A stretch of DNA of 25,487 bases from Sphingomonadaceae bacterium (lineage in GTDB: Bacteria; Pseudomonadota; Alphaproteobacteria; Sphingomonadales; Sphingomonadaceae): positions 1-25,487 of the forward strand of contig SHLU01000007.1 of NCBI GenBank assembly GCA_004282995.1. The letters are read 5' to 3'. A program made the translations under genes and the position numbers. Below are positions 24,042 through 25,487 of this stretch, in pieces; position 1 is the stretch's first letter; each line of letters starts with the position of its first letter. The notes under the pieces are model-generated. The model did not search any database and was not told where the DNA came from. It was given only the letters and a program-made list of their open reading frames with translations.

Positions 24042-25424
24042 TTAATTGACGATGTAAAGCATGTCGCCTTCCAGCGTCGCCTCGATGCCGATGCCGAAAA
24101 TCTCGACCAGCCGGGGGTTGCCGTTGCCGAACAGCGTTCCTGCGACCGAACGATCACCCGCGTCGGTGGCAACGGTGACGCGCACCAGCGTATGGAACAC
24201 GCCCTCGTGACTATTGCGAATTTCGCGCACCTCGATCCCGCGTTCCTTGGCGAGATAAGGTGCGTTGACCATGTTCACGCTGTCAGAATAGCGCCGCATC
24301 AGCCCCGCCAGCACGGCGCCAGTGATAGGCTTGGGATTGAGCTCCGCAGCATCACCTTCGAGCTCGATACTGATCTTGGGCAGGTTGCCGTGTGAAAGCT
24401 GCCCGACCAGCGAGCCGAGATTTTCCGCCAAAGCCATGTATGGCTTGAGCTTGGGGGCTTCTTCGGCGCTGAGGCTGGGCATGTTGAGCGCGTTGGTAAC
24501 TCCGCCATTGACCAGGAAATCGGCCATTTGCTCGGCTACCTGCAGCGCAACATTGACCTGCGCCTCGGTAGTGGAGGCCCCCAGATGCGGGGTCGAGATG
24601 AAGCCCGGCGTGCCGAACAAAGGGCTGTCGTTGGCCGGCTCGGAGGCGAATACGTCAAGCGCGGCGCCCGCAACGTGGCCGCTTTCGAGCAGGTCCTTGA
24701 GCGCGTCCTCGTCGATCAGTCCGCCGCGGGCGCAGTTGATGATCCGAACGCCCTGCTTGGTCTTCTCCAGGTTTTCTCGGCTGAGGATGTTGCGTGTTTC
24801 GTCAGTCAGCGGGGTATGCAGCGTGATGAAATCGGCGCGCTCGAGCAGGGCATCGAGTTCGACTTTCTCGACCCCGATTTCGACTGCGCGCTCTGCTGTC
24901 AGGAAGGGATCGAAGGCAATTACCTTCATCTTCAACCCTTGCGCGCGGCTGGCGACGATCGAACCGATATTGCCTGCGCCGATCAGCCCCAGCGTCTTGC
25001 CGGTAACCTCGACGCCCATGAAATCGCTCTTGGGCCATTCGCCGGCCTGGGTGCGACGATCGGCGGCGGGGATCTGGCGGGCCACCGCCATGATCAGAGC
25101 GATGGCATGTTCGGCAGTGGTGATCGAATTGCCGAACGGCGTATTCATAACCACTACGCCTTTGCCGCTAGCATAGGGAATATCGACATTGTCGACCCCG
25201 ATCCCGGCCCGACCGATGACCTTGAGGTTGGTCGCGGCGTCGAGAATTTCCTTGGTCACCTTGGTTGAGGACCGAATAGCGAGGCCATCATAGTCGCCGA
25301 TCCGTGCGGCGAGTTGTTCGGGGGTTTCCCCGGTGATCACGTCGACATCGCAACCGCGCTCTTCGAAAATGCGCGCGGCATTGGGATCCATTTTGTCGGA
25401 AATCAGAACCTTGGGCTTGCTCAT
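24042..25424 (-). CDS. serA: D-3-phosphoglycerate dehydrogenase, truncated by an in-frame stop
   Basis: As read, this is 460 residues; the long alphaproteobacterial form is about 527. It oxidises 3-phosphoglycerate with NAD, the first step of serine synthesis. The substrate- and NAD-binding domains (1-315) are complete, with GAGNIG (149-154) and the catalytic Arg233 (CARGG), Glu262 (ASEP) and His280 (TPHLGAS). The intervening domain (about 320-445) is whole. The C-terminal ACT domain stops after its first strand (MLYIVN) at TAA 24044-24042. ACT domains bind serine in several SerA enzymes, so catalysis may survive while feedback or assembly changes; that is inference. The start has GAGGAGA seven bases upstream. 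hisZ and purA follow on the same strand. Confidence 0.92.
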   Translation of the reverse strand: MSKPKVLISDKMDPNAARIFEERGCDVDVITGETPEQLAARIGDYDGLAIRSSTKVTKEILDAATNLKVIGRAGIGVDNVDIPYASGKGVVVMNTPFGNSITTAEHAIALIMAVARQIPAADRRTQAGEWPKSDFMGVEVTGKTLGLIGAGNIGSIVASRAQGLKMKVIAFDPFLTAERAVEIGVEKVELDALLERADFITLHTPLTDETRNILSRENLEKTKQGVRIINCARGGLIDEDALKDLLESGHVAGAALDVFASEPANDSPLFGTPGFISTPHLGASTTEAQVNVALQVAEQMADFLVNGGVTNALNMPSLSAEEAPKLKPYMALAENLGSLVGQLSHGNLPKISIELEGDAAELNPKPITGAVLAGLMRRYSDSVNMVNAPYLAKERGIEVREIRNSHEGVFHTLVRVTVATDAGDRSVAGTLFGNGNPRLVEIFGIGIEATLEGDMLYIVN

Positions 25425-25487
25425 GACGAAATCTCCTCGTCAAAATCCGGCTATTGCCAGACAGAATTGTGATGGGGGTCGGGGGGG
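25425..25487 (-). other. serA 5' leader at the window edge
   Basis: These 63 bases hold the serA ribosome binding site (GAGGAGA, complement of 25432-25438) and a G-rich end (GGGGGTCGGGGGGG). No promoter or coding region is recognised. A serC gene, common upstream of serA, would lie beyond the edge. Confidence 0.5.

Noticed and set aside
25471..25487. G-rich end of the window (GGGGGTCGGGGGGG)
   Set aside because: It could be a sequencing or contig-end artefact or a real G-rich leader; too short and at the edge to interpret.

Overview
The window is high-GC chromosomal DNA from an alphaproteobacterium. It most resembles Sphingomonadales, probably the Erythrobacteraceae. This rests on the ChvI-ChvG / short HprK / RapZ / EIIA(Man-type) / HPr cluster next to an ATP-dependent pckA, the recR-def / fmt-truA arrangement, the serA-hisZ-purA order and sphingomonad-like protein sequences. 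No IS element, prophage, CRISPR array or plasmid function was seen. It reads as core chromosome with tight operons.

Layout. (1) 1-1345: the 5' part of pckA on the minus strand and a 256-bp divergent regulatory gap holding a perfect dyad. (2) 1346-6756, plus strand: chvI, chvG, hprK, rapZ, EIIA, HPr and a SpoU-type RNA methyltransferase, nearly all overlapping or closely spaced. Here a two-component envelope/carbon system is joined to a regulatory PTS that has HPr and its kinase but no EI or sugar permease in the window. (3) 6914-8365: rmuC on the minus strand with an SOS-type box at its start, then a Cys-rich copper-binding protein and a bidirectional terminator. (4) 8933-10170: def and recR on the minus strand, divergent from fmt, a small membrane protein, truA and a zinc-independent MDR oxidoreductase (10224-13390). 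(5) 13400-14543: asparaginase on the minus strand and tRNA-Val(UAC). (6) 14578-18908: a TlpA-like lipoprotein divergent from argH, a small LptM-like lipoprotein, lysA and a siroheme-synthase N-terminal protein. (7) 18923-25424: mostly minus strand, transcribed serA, hisZ, purA, L,D-transpeptidase and a winged-helix regulator. A plus-strand aldo/keto reductase sits between hisZ and purA.

Most notable points. serA carries an in-frame TAA (24042-24044) that removes nearly the whole C-terminal ACT domain, although 66 further sense codons follow intact. Two promoter regions, of rmuC and of the winged-helix gene, each carry GTTC-N7-GTTC, the alphaproteobacterial LexA-box pattern, just ahead of the start codon. 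Perfect dyads lie upstream of pckA and lysA. The siroheme protein ends in what looks like the first piece of a lost methyltransferase domain. I did not find a clearly new multi-gene system; the candidates for novelty are regulatory (the SOS boxes and dyads) and the serA lesion.
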